Assembly: GCA_905221615.1 (NCBI GenBank)
Contig: CAJNDT010005924.1
Span: forward strand, 1 to 64,000
Length of the DNA: 64,000 nt
From: Symbiodinium sp. CCMP2592
Lineage: Eukaryota; Sar; Dinophyceae; Suessiales; Symbiodiniaceae
Direction: 5' to 3'
In this document: positions 49,620 through 58,549 of the stretch, in pieces
How positions within the stretch are numbered: the first letter of the stretch is position 1
How the letters are laid out: every line of letters starts with the position of its first letter
Notes under the pieces: generated by a model
Databases searched by the model: none
What the model saw: the letters and a program-made list of their open reading frames with translations, nothing else
Told to the model about the DNA's origin: nothing
Position numbers and translations under genes: made by a program

Positions 49620-50683
49620 CTAAAATCTACAACCACCGACAATGAGAGCCAGCTGCCACAAGACCTGACATTGTCGACCCATCTAGGCGCACTACTAGCG
49701 CCCGAAAGCTTGCCGGGCTGGATTTGTCAACGGTTCAGGAATCACGAAATTAGATCTCAAGGGTTGCGGTTCAGGGTTGTCGGGGGCTAGGCAGACAGTT
49801 TACAGAGTTTAGGTTGTCTTGGGTCTCGAGGTTTGCCTGTGATGGACTGCGGATTCTTGGTTCGGGCTGAGGCGGCGGCTTCCTGAAGGACCAAATGACC
49901 CTTAAAAGTAGGGGCCTTACACCTATATGGTATATGAACCTTAAACCCTTTTAGGGAACATTTCGTTCTTAAGGTTTAGGCAAAAGGGGAACGCATGTGT
50001 CCCCCCCCATTTACCTACCCTTGTCTTGCCTTTCCTGTCTTGACCACATGGCTTTGTTGATGCATTGGCACCCTAATTTGGGAATGCCTCTCGAGCAGTC
50101 CGACTTACCATACCTGGAGCCAGAACATTGGAAACACCAATGAACAACTATGAAAAACATGAGTCGGAAGCAGAAACCATTGGACAAACACAGTACAAAC
50201 TAAAAACATCAAGATTTGCAAGCTTTCCGGAGGTGCTGCTCTTGCTGCTGCTACTGAGAAGATATGGGCTGCAGGTCCAATCACAATCGTGGAATAGCCT
50301 CTTGGCTAAACACCGTCGCAATTTGCAGACTTCTGCTGGGGAGCTTTTCCTACTGCTGCGACTGCTGTCGATCTCGTTTGCATTTGCTAATGTCAGTGTT
50401 TCGGGGTTAGGTTCGAAGGACAGAAGCACTATCCTTCCAGCCCTAGCATGCCCGAGTACTCAGCGCGCAACACTTCGCAAATTCCTCTCTCCCGCCGGCT
50501 CTCCAAGCACTGTAGCTACTACTATGAGTATCTAAGACCGCCAAAGAGATAAAGTAATCGCCCAACACCTCCAAAAGGCATTAATTATTCTACCGACTTT
50601 GAGGAACAGTTTGGGGCTTAGGATTTCGGGTTCAGGGTTGAAGGGCATAGGGGTTAACAGGGATACAGCGGCCTGAAGTGCCA
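49620..50683. other. Mixed DNA; empty-site paralogue of the 25.6-kb insertion
   Basis: At 49900-49945, ATGACCCTTAAAAGTAGGGG is followed at once by a CTATATGGTATATGAACC-type word, the arrangement that family D copy 2 interrupts at 25.6 kb. A plus-strand frame at 50128-50535 contains a Leu-rich run but no motif, and is not called. Confidence 0.5.
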
Positions 50684-50786
50684 AAGACTCCAATATTCCT
50701 TCAGTTCATGACTATTCCTTAAATCATATTAGGGATCCTACTATAATTTAAGGTATATTCCTTAATTAGGGATATTGGAGTCTCTC
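50684..50786. repeat. Foldback element, family O copy 3
   Basis: AGACTCCAATATTCCTTCAG pairs with TTAATTAGGGATATTGGAGT. The core ATTAGGGATCCTACTATAAT carries GGATCC. Confidence 0.85.
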
Positions 50787-51397
50787 GGTGATCAAAGACA
50801 CTGTTCCTCAGGTTCCCGACTGTGTGCTCAGGCCCTTTGTCGGAGCATTCAGGCCTCCAATGTAAAAAACTAAATGACCGTTACTGTTCCTTTGGGTTCC
50901 GTACTAGAGTTACCGTATGATATGCCTCACAACGAAGGTTGAAACCACGCACGCCCTTATATTGCATGAATCACTAGCTGTCCTGCACAAGACTTGTCTG
51001 ACTTCTGAATCCCTCCATAAAGCTAGACTCTTGGCCTCCTGGATATAAGCGATAGAGAAACAAAGGAACCGGAAAACAGCCAAGAAGGCGGCAGAAGATC
51101 TTCACAGGTCGAGGAATGCAGAGCCCCCGTTCGCACGGAGGCCAAAAGCAGCGAATCTCTCGTTGCCACGAAGCAACTGGACGACAGCACCCCGGGTTCA
51201 GGCTTAGTTGATTTGAGGTCTATAGGTTTCAGAACCGACGATTTAAGGTTTACGCATTCAAGATTTACGTGTTTGGAGCTGAAGTTTTCTGCTTACCTGC
51301 AGCAAGAGCTCTAAGCCCGAAACCTTAAACCTCCAAACCCTGAACCCTAAGCCGTTAAAACCCGACATTCGCAGCCCTGAATCTAACCCCTGAGCCC
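50787..51397. other. No gene recognised
   Basis: Unique sequence with a few CCCTAAA-like words at 51320-51390. Confidence 0.4.
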
Positions 51398-51514
51398 TAC
51401 TTGGAAGGGCAGGGGACTTAGTAAGTAAGTAGAGTCATAAGTACCCTAAATGGAGTTACCCCAATTATAACCCTACTTATGAACGACTTACTAAGTCCCA
51501 AGCCCCTCCAAGTA
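51398..51514. repeat. Foldback element, family C copy 3
   Basis: TACTTGGAAGGGCAGGGGAC pairs with TCCCAAGCCCCTCCAAGTA. Confidence 0.9.
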
Positions 51515-51569
51515 AGACAGCCTAGAACTTCTAACCATGGCGCGATCCGTAGTTCCATTAAAACTTTAC

Positions 51570-51735
51570 GGTTTAGGGATATAGGCTAATATGGGTTTAG
51601 GGGTTGAGGGTTGGGAGGTTTAGGGTTAATATAAGGGGTTTAGGGGTTAAGGGGTTGAGGGTTTATGAGTTTAGGAGTTTAGGATTTAAGATTTAGGGTT
51701 TAGGGGTTTAGGGTTCAAGTTTGAGGGGTTCAGGG
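51570..51735. repeat. Degenerate TTTAGGG array
   Basis: TTTAGGG, TTTAGGGG, TTGAGGG and TTAGGAG words head to tail with AATATGGG-type interruptions. Confidence 0.75.
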
Positions 51736-51798
51736 CACCGGCCGAAGGCCGAAACCCTGAACCACGAAAACCCTTAGCCTGCAAGCTGGGGTGCTTCG

Positions 51799-51894
51799 GT
51801 TGATGATATAAATCCTGCATTACCCATAAGAAGGAAGATATGGGAATTATGATATATTCCTCATTATGGGTAATGCAGGATTTATATCATCAAC
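51799..51894. repeat. Foldback element, family A copy 6
   Basis: GTTGATGATATAAATCCTGC pairs perfectly with GCAGGATTTATATCATCAAC. It directly abuts a family F element. Confidence 0.9.
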
Positions 51895-51988
51895 CGTTGT
51901 GGTGCCTTTTTAAAGTCCTTGTTATAATACGGCACCTAATATTTAGGGTACCAAAAAAGGGACCATAACTTTCGCAACCACCCATGTA
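51895..51988. repeat. Foldback element, family F copy 4, left arm damaged
   Basis: CGTTGTGGTGCCTTTTTAAA (altered left arm) and AAAAAAGGGACC ... CGCAACCACCCATGTAG (right arm). Confidence 0.75.
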
Positions 51989-51989
51989 G

Positions 51990-52322
51990 AGTTTCAGCTG
52001 CTGCTGCGCTATAAGAGCTTCAGCTATTGCTTCGCCATGAAGACGTTGCTTGCGCTCCCTACATTCTGGGCAATTCATGCTTTCTGCTTCTAGTAAGCCA
52101 GAAGCCCCTCTTGAGCCCGAAACCTCGGTGCATGTCCGCGTCGGAGTGATCCGGATTGAGACCTTCCCGTATTGTACAGGGAAGGCGGTGGGAAAATCCA
52201 ACGAGGCGCTCAGTAATTGGTATCTCGTTGGATGCTCTCGAAGTCTCAAGCGTTCTCTAGCAAAGGTGAGCACGATACGCGAGCTCAAGCAGCCACACAT
52301 AAAATGATTCCACACTGCCTAC
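51990..52322. other. Unique GC-richer DNA, exon possible but undecided
   Basis: Both strands are open. The minus strand reads LLEAESMNCPECRERKQRLH with one CPEC pair, the plus strand reads MRSLHSGQFMLSASSKPEAP. Neither has a full motif. Confidence 0.3.
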
Positions 52323-52406
52323 CTTAACCCCAAATAACCTACCTTTTTAAGGATTTATACAAAGAAATCATATTAGGGAACCCTAAAAAGGTAGGTTCTT
52401 CGGGGT
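52323..52406. repeat. Foldback element, family P copy 1
   Basis: CCCCAAATAACCTACCTTTT pairs with AAAAGGTAGGTTCTTCGGGG; the centre AAATCATATTAGGGAACCCT resembles the family O core. Confidence 0.8.
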
Positions 52407-52860
52407 CCAGGTACAGGTAGTTCCATAAACAATAAACCCAAAACGCAACTCGCAACCCCTGAACCCCATGAGGATGCTCGCCTGGGTAAGGTTTCACAAT
52501 GGCACTGCCACGGGCGAGGGGATGGCAGCGTTTTGAAGATTCCAGTGAGATGTTGAGGGAGAGACAGCCAGAAATGCAACAAGTCATCCTTCCAAGGTAG
52601 GGCTGTCCTCCTTGTCATCTGTCCGCTTAACAGCAGAGAGGCACTGTATTAACCCTCAACCCTAAGCCCCAAGCATTCTTGCTCCCTTGGTTTGGGCTCG
52701 GCTGCTGCAAGCTCCCGCATCATCCATCAACAGATCATCCCTTCTTTCAGGGGCTTCCACCTGGACGGTGGGCATGTGGATGACCTTGGAATTCAAACAC
52801 CGTGCGTGTAACAGCTATCCCGGACTGGCTTCTTGGGGTTCTTGTAAAGGACCCCATCTA
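52407..52860. other. No gene recognised
   Basis: Unique sequence; frames at 52373-52618 (minus) and 52687-52983 (plus) have no motif. Confidence 0.35.
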
Positions 52861-52865
52861 ACGTA

Positions 52866-52979
52866 TCAGATGACTTGCAGCAGATTATGTGCTACATATC
52901 TCCGCAAAGATACCTTCTCTAGCTCTCGCACCACACCCCAAGGCGCCAAGTACCTAAGAATCACATACTCTCCAACATC
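52866..52979 (-). CDS. Probable exon, paralogue of the 17.7-kb copy
   Basis: On the minus strand, acceptor-like GGTTAG (52980-52985) is followed by DVGEYVILRYLAPWG and VSLRRYVAHNLLQ. Similarity to the 17.7-kb copy stops exactly after LLQ, where this copy has CAA-GTCATC, a GT donor. The likely exon is therefore 52979 to about 52875 with an intron beyond; otherwise the frame ends at TGA 52866-52868. The two copies differ more at the DNA level than in the shared residues, which supports past selection on the protein. No family recognised. Confidence 0.5.
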   Translation of the reverse strand, partial: DVGEYVILRYLAPWGVVRELEKVSLRRYVAHNLLQVI

Positions 52980-53034
52980 CTAACCTACATAACTACTGTC
53001 CTAAAGCCGAGTACTGAATTATTGGGTCGTTTGG
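52980..53034 (-). repeat. Conserved intron end upstream of the exon
   Basis: CCAAACGACCCAATAATT and TTATGTAGGTTAG on the minus strand are shared with 17668-17722. Confidence 0.55.
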
Positions 53035-53221
53035 ACCGTTGGGGACAGGTGTCAGCTTTCGAAGTGGGTTTACTTGTTAGGCGACAACCCTCCTAAACCC
53101 CAAACCCTGAACCCTAAACCCTAAGCTAGCATGAGATCGGGGTATGTGGCAGGGGGCTGACTGGGGATCGTTTCGGCTTCACAGGGCGGGTACGGTGTGC
53201 ACGGAACGGTTTAGGGCTTGC

Positions 53222-53308
53222 CTTAACCCTGAAGAACCTACCCTTTTTAAGGACCTTCATAGGGAAACCATAGGGAACCCTGAAAAGGTAGGTTATTCGG
53301 GGCTAAGG
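53222..53308. repeat. Foldback element, family P copy 2
   Basis: CCCTGAAGAACCTACCCTTT pairs with GAAAAGGTAGGTTATTCGGG. Confidence 0.8.
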
Positions 53309-53954
53309 TAGGGTTTGCTTTTGCTTCGGGTTCAAGGTTTAGGGTTCTTGGCAATCTTGGAGTTTCTCCCATCCACAGAAATAATATGGGAACCCTGATT
53401 GGTAGGGATCCTGGTTGCTTATCAGGACCCCAACAAATCAAGCTAACCCCCCCTTCCTTCCTTTTTACCGTGTTGGCGTGTGCTACGTTCGCGGATAGAT
53501 TTCAAGGGCTACTTGTTTGGAGAGTCGTGCTGCTAATTTCAAGACAACCTTGGCAGTTGACATCTTCTAGGAATCAACTAGATTCTTGTATTGGTCATTA
53601 CAGGGGTGTGGGGTGACAGTGTCAGCAAAACACCATAATGCTGCCTCCGGCACTCAGGACCAGCAGCGGATGCAGTGGGGTCTCCAGGCCGGTGGGCGGA
53701 TCTTGGAGCGGCACCCATGCGAGCAGGTCCAGCCCTCAATGATGCACCACGGGCGGCGCGGAGTCTGCTGGCTCGGGGCGGTTCGGGTCGGAGTGTTTCC
53801 AGGTGCATGTCCGACCCTCAAGGCTGTACCAGAACAACTGGCCGGTCTCCAGCCTGCCCTGAAACCACCTAAACCCTAAACCCATGCAGCAGCTGTATGT
53901 CTGCCTCACCAAAGGAGTGCCTCGCGGGATGGGCTGAGCAGGGTTTAGGGGGTT
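53309..53954. other. No gene recognised
   Basis: GC-richer unique DNA at 53640-53860 where both strands are open. No motif. Confidence 0.35.
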
Positions 53955-54077
53955 TACTTAAAGGATCATGGGACTTAGCAACTAGGGTTATAATTAGGGC
54001 AACTCTACTTACAACTACTTATGACCCAATTAAGGTACTTATTACCTTACTTACTAAGTCCCATGATCCTCCAAGTA
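53955..54077. repeat. Foldback element, family B copy 6
   Basis: TACTTAAAGGATCATGGGAC pairs with GTCCCATGATCCTCCAAGTA. It is in reverse orientation relative to copies 2 and 3, judged by the TTAAA and GGAGG ends. Confidence 0.9.
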
Positions 54078-54404
54078 GGGTCCGATGTGCCAGCACGGCA
54101 GAGGCACGGCAAGTGTCAGTTGATTTCTTTTTGAGAGGCGACTGAATCCAAAACCGCAGCCCATCGAACACCGCCGTCCCCGCAACGGTGGTAGAAGCAC
54201 CCGCAAGTTGGCCCTCCCTTCAACCCTCAATGGCAGCCCTCTCTGAAACTCAAAAACCAAGCATCCCCAAACCCTTTTACCCCCAAATCCTCATAACTTC
54301 AACCCCACTCGGGTACCTCAACTCTCTAAACTTTACACCCCACAAACTGAAGCCTTACACAGAGCCCTGCTCCAGTCTTTCGGCAAGACAGGGGCCCTAA
54401 ACCC

Positions 54405-54625
54405 AAAACCGTATAACCCCTCAACCCTAAACACCCAAACCCCTCAACCCTAAACCCTAAACCCTAAACCCTAAACCCTAAACTAAACCCTCAGACTCCG
54501 AAGCCTCTCCACCCTAAACCCTAAACCCCTCAATACCCAAAACCCCAAACCCCAGGACAAGCTTACCTGTTTAGGGTTTAGGGTTTAGGGTTTAGGGTTT
54601 AGGGTTTAGGGTTTAGGGTTTGGTG
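54405..54625. repeat. Opposed telomere-like arrays, CCCTAAA then TTTAGGG
   Basis: Five to six perfect CCCTAAA units (about 54441-54486), a spacer of about 85 bp with degenerate units, then seven perfect TTTAGGG units (54569-54621). The arrays face outward as at the two ends of a linear chromosome, and can also pair as a hairpin. Confidence 0.9.
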
Positions 54626-54771
54626 TGTAGCGCAAGGAAGAATGGCAAGAATAGTTAATTGTACCCCATTCCTCCATTCACTACTAACCGAAGGTAAGAC
54701 AAGGGGCTCTCCAGGTGCATGAAGAAGGCATCCCAATGGGAGCAGCGCCTTTCAACTGCTTTTATGGGATT

Positions 54772-54890
54772 GCTTGAAGGATCATGAGACTTAAAAAGGT
54801 TATAAGTACCTTAAGTGGAGTTAGAAGTAGTTATAAGTAGAGATACCCTAATTATAACCCTCGTTACTGAGTCCCATGATCCTTTTAGTG
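54772..54890. repeat. Foldback element, family B copy 7
   Basis: GCTTGAAGGATCATGAGACT pairs with AGTCCCATGATCCTTTTAG; the terminal TACTT is mutated. Confidence 0.85.
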
Positions 54891-55075
54891 GAGGCATGTG
54901 AAGTTTGGGCTCGACGAAGGGATCATGAGGATTACTGTAAAGGGCTATACTTGCAAGGGTGTCTCTGAACCAGGGCAGCGTAAGAGTTAGTGCCTCCATC
55001 ATCAGCAACGGCACGAAACTGGCAAAGTCGACTTAACTGAAACCCCCAAAACCTAAACCCTAGATCCCAAAAACT

Positions 55076-55192
55076 AAATGGGTGGTTGTCAAAATGAGGG
55101 CCCCTTTTTGGGTCCTTAATAGAATACGGCACCCATTATTTAGGGTACCCATAGAAGGGGCCCGAATTCTGACAACCACCCAAATCCAAAAC
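55076..55192. repeat. Foldback element, family F copy 5
   Basis: ATGGGTGGTTGTCAAAATGA pairs with TTCTGACAACCACCCAAAT; inner GGGCCCCTTTTTGGGTCC / GGGTACCCATAGAAGGGGCCC. Confidence 0.9.
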
Positions 55193-55269
55193 TCCAAAAC
55201 CTAAACCCGAACCCTTAGTCCTCGAAATCACATGGATCCATGGATCTGACTCTGAGAAGGAGAACCCGA

Positions 55270-55500
55270 TTCAGCCTAAACCCTAAAACCCCTGGAGCCC
55301 TGAACAACCCTGATCCCTAAACCCTATAAAACCTAATACCTGGTAACCGTAAACCCTAATCCCGAGACCCTAACCCTAATCTTAATAATGACCTTATAAG
55401 CCCAAAACCCTTATCACCGATAATACCCCATAAACCCTAAACCCTCAACATCCCTCAACCCTAAACCCTACATCCCAAACCCTAAAGCCCTGAACCTCTC
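55270..55500. repeat. Degenerate CCCTAAA array
   Basis: Frequent CCCTAAA, CCCTAAT and CCCTGAA words with AACCCTATAAAACC interruptions. Confidence 0.75.
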
Positions 55501-55560
55501 ATCGAACCCTTATAGACACCTTTCAAGGAACCCTTATAGATCCTTCTAAAAAAGCCCTGC

Positions 55561-55672
55561 AGTAGAAGCCAGAAAGTTGGAACATCATTATCCCATGGCC
55601 TTAAAGGTAAGGTATAAGGGATCCTAGCACTAATCCTCCTAAATCCATGTTCCAACTTTGTGGCTTCTACTA
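55561..55672. repeat. Foldback element, family E copy
   Basis: AGTAGAAGCCAGAAAGTTGG pairs with CCAACTTTGTGGCTTCTACT. The core AAGGGATCCTAGCACTAATC equals that of the 19.8-kb copy. Confidence 0.9.
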
Positions 55673-55765
55673 TAAACCTTACCCTAAACCTGAAAGGCCC
55701 GGTTCTCTGCGGAAGGTGTCGGGTGTAGGGCTTGGGGTAGGGCTCCAAAGTAAGGGGTCTTTTGA

Positions 55766-55895
55766 GGGAATTAGAAAGGACTGCTAAATACTATGAGGGG
55801 CTATACTTATACTAAGGGTTTAGGGTGTTAAGGGATTTATAAAGGACCACTAATTACTATAAGGGGCTATACTAATAAGGGTTTAGGGTTTGGGG
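55766..55895. repeat. Two-unit tandem repeat of about 65 bp
   Basis: AAAGGACTGCTAAATACTAT and AAAGGACCACTAATTACTAT begin units that each end in AAGGGTTTAGGGT. Confidence 0.75.
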
Positions 55896-55899
55896 TTTA

Positions 55900-56405
55900 G
55901 GTCTGCTATAGGGTTTAGCGGGTTTAGGGGGCAGGACTTGAAGAATTGAGGGTTTCGGGTTTCAAGGCTATGACATCGGCTTTTGGGTTATCAGTTACCT
56001 GTTATTTGCAGGGGCTAACCAGGCAATGAAGGGATCAGGATGTTTCCGGTTTAGGAGGGCCTAGGGTTTAGGGTTACATCAGAATCATAGTCAGCTAGCT
56101 AGGTCTGGCGTCAGGGTGTGGACACCAGCCGGCCTGTTCGACACTGACCCCTTTTCTCGCCACGCTTGCAGAACGCTGTAGACCTGCCAGACGGGGGCGG
56201 TGAATATGCCTGAAGTGGAAAAGGGCTGGCAAACACCAGTCACTAGGGCGTACAGCAAACTCTTAACTCGAAGCAAAGAGCCCCCTGAACCCGACACCAG
56301 CTGAACCCGACGGCTACGACTGATCAAGGTTCTCGATCACGATGTTTGACGAGTTGTGATTTTACAGGGGCTTAAAAGCGTAGATACGCGAAGTGGTGAT
56401 TCCCT
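55900..56405. other. No gene recognised
   Basis: TTTAGGG words to 56080, then unique DNA; a minus-strand frame at 56327-56091 has no motif. Confidence 0.35.
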
Positions 56406-56505
56406 AAGGGTCCATGTACCCAAATAGTATATACGCTGGCCTTAATGTAGTCCCTATATAGGTACATTGGGCATAAAGTATATGCTATTTGGGCACATGG
56501 ACCCT
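56406..56505. repeat. Foldback element, family G copy 5
   Basis: AGGGTCCATGTACCCAAATA pairs with TATTTGGGCACATGGACCCT; the centre is CCTATATAGG. Confidence 0.9.
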
Positions 56506-56646
56506 TATACCCTAAACCCTTATGGATCCCATATAGATCCCTTGAAAGGAACCCTTAATGGTACCTTTAAAGGAATCCTATTCGAATGTCAACTCGGCTT
56601 CGGGCCTCTCTCTGCAGAGGCTGCGATTCAAACTCTCTTTCCTAAA

Positions 56647-56758
56647 CTAGGATACCCAATAACCTAAGAATAAAAAGGCCTCTCTTTTTGGTATTGGGTA
56701 ACTTCATAAGGAACCTAGGACTAGAAAAAGGGAATAAGGGTACTACTGGGCATCCTAG
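56647..56758. repeat. Foldback element, family D copy 5
   Basis: CTAGGATACCCAATAACCTA ... CTACTGGGCATCCTAG. Confidence 0.9.
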
Positions 56759-56933
56759 TGAGTGACGGTTTCGGGTCCTGGGTTGCCGTTTGGGGGCTCT
56801 GAAAAGTATTTATGAATAGGTACCTTTCTAGGAACCATAACGGAATTTTAAAAGTTTCCCGAATTGCCACCTATCTAAAGTGAGTGGTCCAGGAAGCTGA
56901 CATCGGGAAACATAGTCGTATATTTTTAGTCGC

Positions 56934-57237
56934 CCCGCTCCACAAATAGGAGAGGTAGGTCTCAGCGGCTGCAATGATGAAGCCGCCTGCGATCCACCCA
57001 GATTCATCTGCCAGACGCTGGGCAAAGCGTCGCCTGTCAGCCCGTCCACCAGCATCAGCAGCAACGCTGTCCAGCACCACCACACTCATAGCCACGAAGT
57101 GCCCCACGAACGTGAACTTCCAGTAGATCCAACTCAGCCAAGCCATGCCCAGCCCGTCATGCAGCAATGCTACGTCACCATTGGATATCTCGAAAATGAG
57201 GTCAACGGTGGACCAAAACCAGTAAGCAATGGCAGCC
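56934..57237 (-). CDS. Probable exon of a multi-pass membrane protein
   Basis: On the minus strand TTTAG (57238-57242) provides an acceptor, and about 100 codons stay open to 56934. The product has three hydrophobic stretches: AAIAYWFWSTVDLIFEI; MAWLSWIYWKFTFVGHFVAM with SVVVL; and GWIAGGFIIAAAETYLSYLW. Between the last two is a basic loop with GGRADRRRFAQRLADES. Hydrophobic helices alternating with a charged loop, balanced codon use and absence of telomere-like words make this the best membrane-protein exon candidate in the window. No donor was assigned and no family recognised; transporter, channel and GPCR-type proteins are all possible. Confidence 0.5.
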
Positions 57238-57239
57238 CT

Positions 57240-57735
57240 AAATCCTGAACCCTCATCTTTTGAGGTAGATTAATTACTCTGGATAGAGCTTCATTTTTGG
57301 ACCTCCTTAGCTTCGTCAGCGGACCGAGCCGCCAACAACCTTCAGGGTTTAGAGATTAACAGAGTTTTCTTCGTCTTAGGGTTCGGAAGGAAGAAAACGT
57401 ACACCCAAACCTTAGGAGCAGGTGGGCTTCCATTCAGTCGGACTAACTTCCAAGAACGGTCGACATACACCAGCACCAAACAACATCGTACGACATGTGT
57501 CAGTGTGAGGCACCGTTTTAGGATTCGGTGTTGTGGTGCTTTTCTCATGATCCGTTTACGAAACAGACTCCCAGGGACCCCACCGCCCTTTCTCACCCTG
57601 AAACACCCAATTCCCCCCTTGAACCTACAGTTCAAAGCCCTGAAACCCCTGGGCCTCGGCATGAGATGACTTGCTCTTGATGCAGTCGGCGGCAGTTCGA
57701 CCTGTTTCGACTCTTTGGATCAAAGGGTACTTTAC
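57240..57735. other. Presumed intron or intergenic DNA
   Basis: Unique sequence. A minus-strand frame at 57662-57342 is open but compositionally unconvincing. Confidence 0.35.
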
Positions 57736-57836
57736 AGTAGAAGCCAGAAAGTTGGAATATCATTATCGTAACCCTTTTAAGGTAAATTATAGGGGATCCT
57801 ACCATTAATCCATATTCCAGCTTTCTGGAGTTCCCT
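57736..57836. repeat. Foldback element, family E copy
   Basis: AGTAGAAGCCAGAAAGTTGG pairs with CCAGCTTTCTGGAGTTCC; the core AGGGGATCCTACCATTAATC is identical to the 49.2-kb copy. Confidence 0.9.
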
Positions 57837-58082
57837 TTAAGGAGTCCTGTAAGGGATGTAGAATCCAGAAGGGGATGCTGTTAGGGTTCTAAAGGTGTTG
57901 AGGGTCTTAAGGGGTTGGGGGCTTCGGGGTTGGAGGTTTAGGGATTTAGGGGTTGAGGAGGTCAGAATCTCCTTGCACCTGGGCCTTAGGTTTTAAGTTA
58001 TCTCTTCGAAAAGGGTTTAGGGTTTCGGAGCGGTATCGGCATTTTCATGATGAAGTGATGCATTGCAGCGTTGGAAGACTTA

Positions 58083-58245
58083 CGGCGAGTTTAACTTCTG
58101 TTGCTGCTGGATCTGGTGCACAGGACTTGCGAGTAGCCAGTAACATGCGCACAAGATGTAGGGAAAAACCATGGCAACAACTTCATTGCTGAGTTGTAAA
58201 AAGTTCTGCCGCAGGGTGATGCCGGGCCGCATGCTCCAAACCCAA
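58083..58245 (-). CDS. Weak membrane-exon candidate
   Basis: The minus strand reads ITLRQNFLQLSNEVVAMVFP, then YILCACYWLLASPVHQIQQQ, giving one hydrophobic helix followed by a Gln run and a stop. It would lie just upstream of the stronger exon at 57.24-56.93 kb in the same direction. No splice sites are assigned and an alternative minus frame is also open, so this is tentative. Confidence 0.25.
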
Positions 58246-58435
58246 CACCGTGTAGCCCCATGGTACCCCACAAAACTCTCGAAACGCATTGAAACACTAC
58301 TGAGAACAGTAACCTTAAGCCCTGGACCCGCAACAAAACCTGAAGCCTAATGAAAACCCTGAGGAAGCCCCTGAAACCCCAAAGCCCTAAACGCTGAAAC
58401 CTGAAGCCGCGGACCTGATGAACGCCCTAGGCCCT

Positions 58436-58549
58436 ATCGTGGGACTTAGTAACTAGGGTTATAATTCGGGTATCTCTACTTATAACTACTTATAACCCCA
58501 ATTAAGGTACTTGTGACCCTACTTACTAAGTCCCTTGATCCTCCAAGTA
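58436..58549. repeat. Foldback element, family B copy 8
   Basis: GTGGGACTTAGTAACTAGGG pairs with CCCTACTTACTAAGTCCC, then TTGATCCTCCAAGTA; the left tip is lost. Confidence 0.85.
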
